Shown here in pieces: positions 63,578-64,000 of a stretch of 64,000 nucleotides of DNA (its first letter is position 1; every line of letters starts with the position of its first letter). The notes beneath the pieces were generated by a model that saw only the letters and a list, made by a program, of their open reading frames with translations, had not been told where the DNA came from and searched no databases. Source of the stretch: Cellulomonas denverensis (lineage in GTDB: Bacteria; Actinomycetota; Actinomycetes; Actinomycetales; Cellulomonadaceae); contig NZ_JAAXOX010000002.1 of the NCBI RefSeq assembly GCF_012396125.1, positions 496,001 through 560,000 of the forward strand, in the 5' to 3' direction. A program made the position numbers and the translations under genes.

Positions 63578-64000
63578 GCCGCCTCCTCCGCGCTGAGCTG
63601 GGAGTACACGATCTCCTGGTACGTCTCGCAGGACGCCAGCAGCTCGTCGTGGGTGCCGGTGCCGACCACCTGACCGGCCTCCAGCACCACGATCCGGTCG
63701 GCGGTGCGGATGGTGGCGACCCGCTGGGCGACCACCACCACCGCGGCGTCCCGGGTCTCCGGCACCAGGGCGGCGCGCAGGGCGGCGTCGGTGGCGAAGT
63801 CCAGGGCGGAGAAGCTGTCGTCGAACAGGTAGACCGCCGGTTTGCGGACCAGCGCCCGGGCGATCGACAGCCGCTGGCGCTGACCGCCGGAGACGTTGGT
63901 GCCGCCCTGGGCGATCGGGGCGTCCAGGCCCTCGGTCATCTCCCGCACGAAGTCGGCGGCCTGGGCGACCTCCAGCGCGTGCCAGAGCTCGTCGTCGGTG
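63574..64000 (-). CDS. ABC exporter half-transporter, subunit 1 (cut by window end)
   Basis: Only the C-terminal ATPase portion is inside the window. It has a canonical signature V-S-G-G-Q-R-Q-R and H-loop position A-Q-R-V (Gln for His), but Walker B ends L-F-D-D, with Asp in place of the catalytic Glu. Together with the partner's non-canonical signature this is the usual pattern of heterodimeric exporters with one degenerate ATP site. Confidence 0.9.
   Translation of the reverse strand, partial: TDDELWHALEVAQAADFVREMTEGLDAPIAQGGTNVSGGQRQRLSIARALVRKPAVYLFDDSFSALDFATDAALRAALVPETRDAAVVVVAQRVATIRTADRIVVLEAGQVVGTGTHDELLASCETYQEIVYSQLSAEEAA

Overview
This 64 kb window comes from a high-GC Gram-positive chromosome, most likely an actinobacterium of the Micrococcales (Cellulomonas/Promicromonospora-like). 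The support is a very high GC content with strong G/C bias at third codon positions, GTP-type PEP carboxykinase, an ImuA-ImuB-DnaE2 mutasome behind an actinobacterial-type SOS box, fused LysX, an LAxTG cell-wall protein, and many 4-bp ATGA/GTGA gene overlaps. No rRNA, tRNA, insertion sequence, integrase or CRISPR array was seen. The species is inferred, not demonstrated.

Layout. 1-4.1 kb: end of an MFS permease, pckG, a VOC protein and an LAxTG surface protein. 4.3-8.8 kb: a complete aryl-beta-glucoside PTS operon (bglF, phospho-beta-glucosidase, PRD antiterminator) with its own RAT/terminator switch. 9-12.8 kb: an organophosphate (OPA) transporter and a nucleoside hydrolase/MFS pair. 13-17.6 kb: a LacI regulator with a visible operator, GNAT, DHA2-type MFS, DinB-like and glutathione peroxidase genes. 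17.7-23.8 kb: the SOS mutagenesis operon imuA-imuB-dnaE2. 23.9-28.6 kb: PEBP, YbaK-like, TetR with two operators, an SDR and an FAD oxidoreductase.

28.6-43.3 kb is the most interesting part: a compact type VII (WXG100/EssC-like) secretion locus. One arm, on the minus strand, encodes a 1017-residue single-pass coiled-coil protein, a periplasmic-binding-protein-like lipoprotein and a transmembrane Ser/Thr kinase. The divergent arm encodes a WXG100 protein, a 1464-residue FHA-FtsK ATPase, a second WXG100-like protein, a 729-residue WXG-headed candidate substrate and a membrane-anchored protein. GC content and codon use fall abruptly inside the ATPase gene near 38,880 and recover exactly at the end of the operon (43,258). 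This suggests that the 3' part of the ATPase and its cargo genes were exchanged as one module.

43.3-64 kb: housekeeping and accessory genes. These are an App1-type phosphatase, the LysG/LysE exporter pair, a small frameshifted membrane gene, amino acid and betaine transporters, a HAD phosphatase, a DUF2231 protein, a PAS-ANTAR regulator, lysX with an esterase, a DMT-like protein, a SpoU methyltransferase, a second DinB-like protein, an MFS permease, a NagB/YieK-like protein and a heterodimeric ABC exporter cut by the window end. A pair of 58-bp hairpin repeats lies in the 0.55 kb gene-free stretch at 60.1-60.7 kb.
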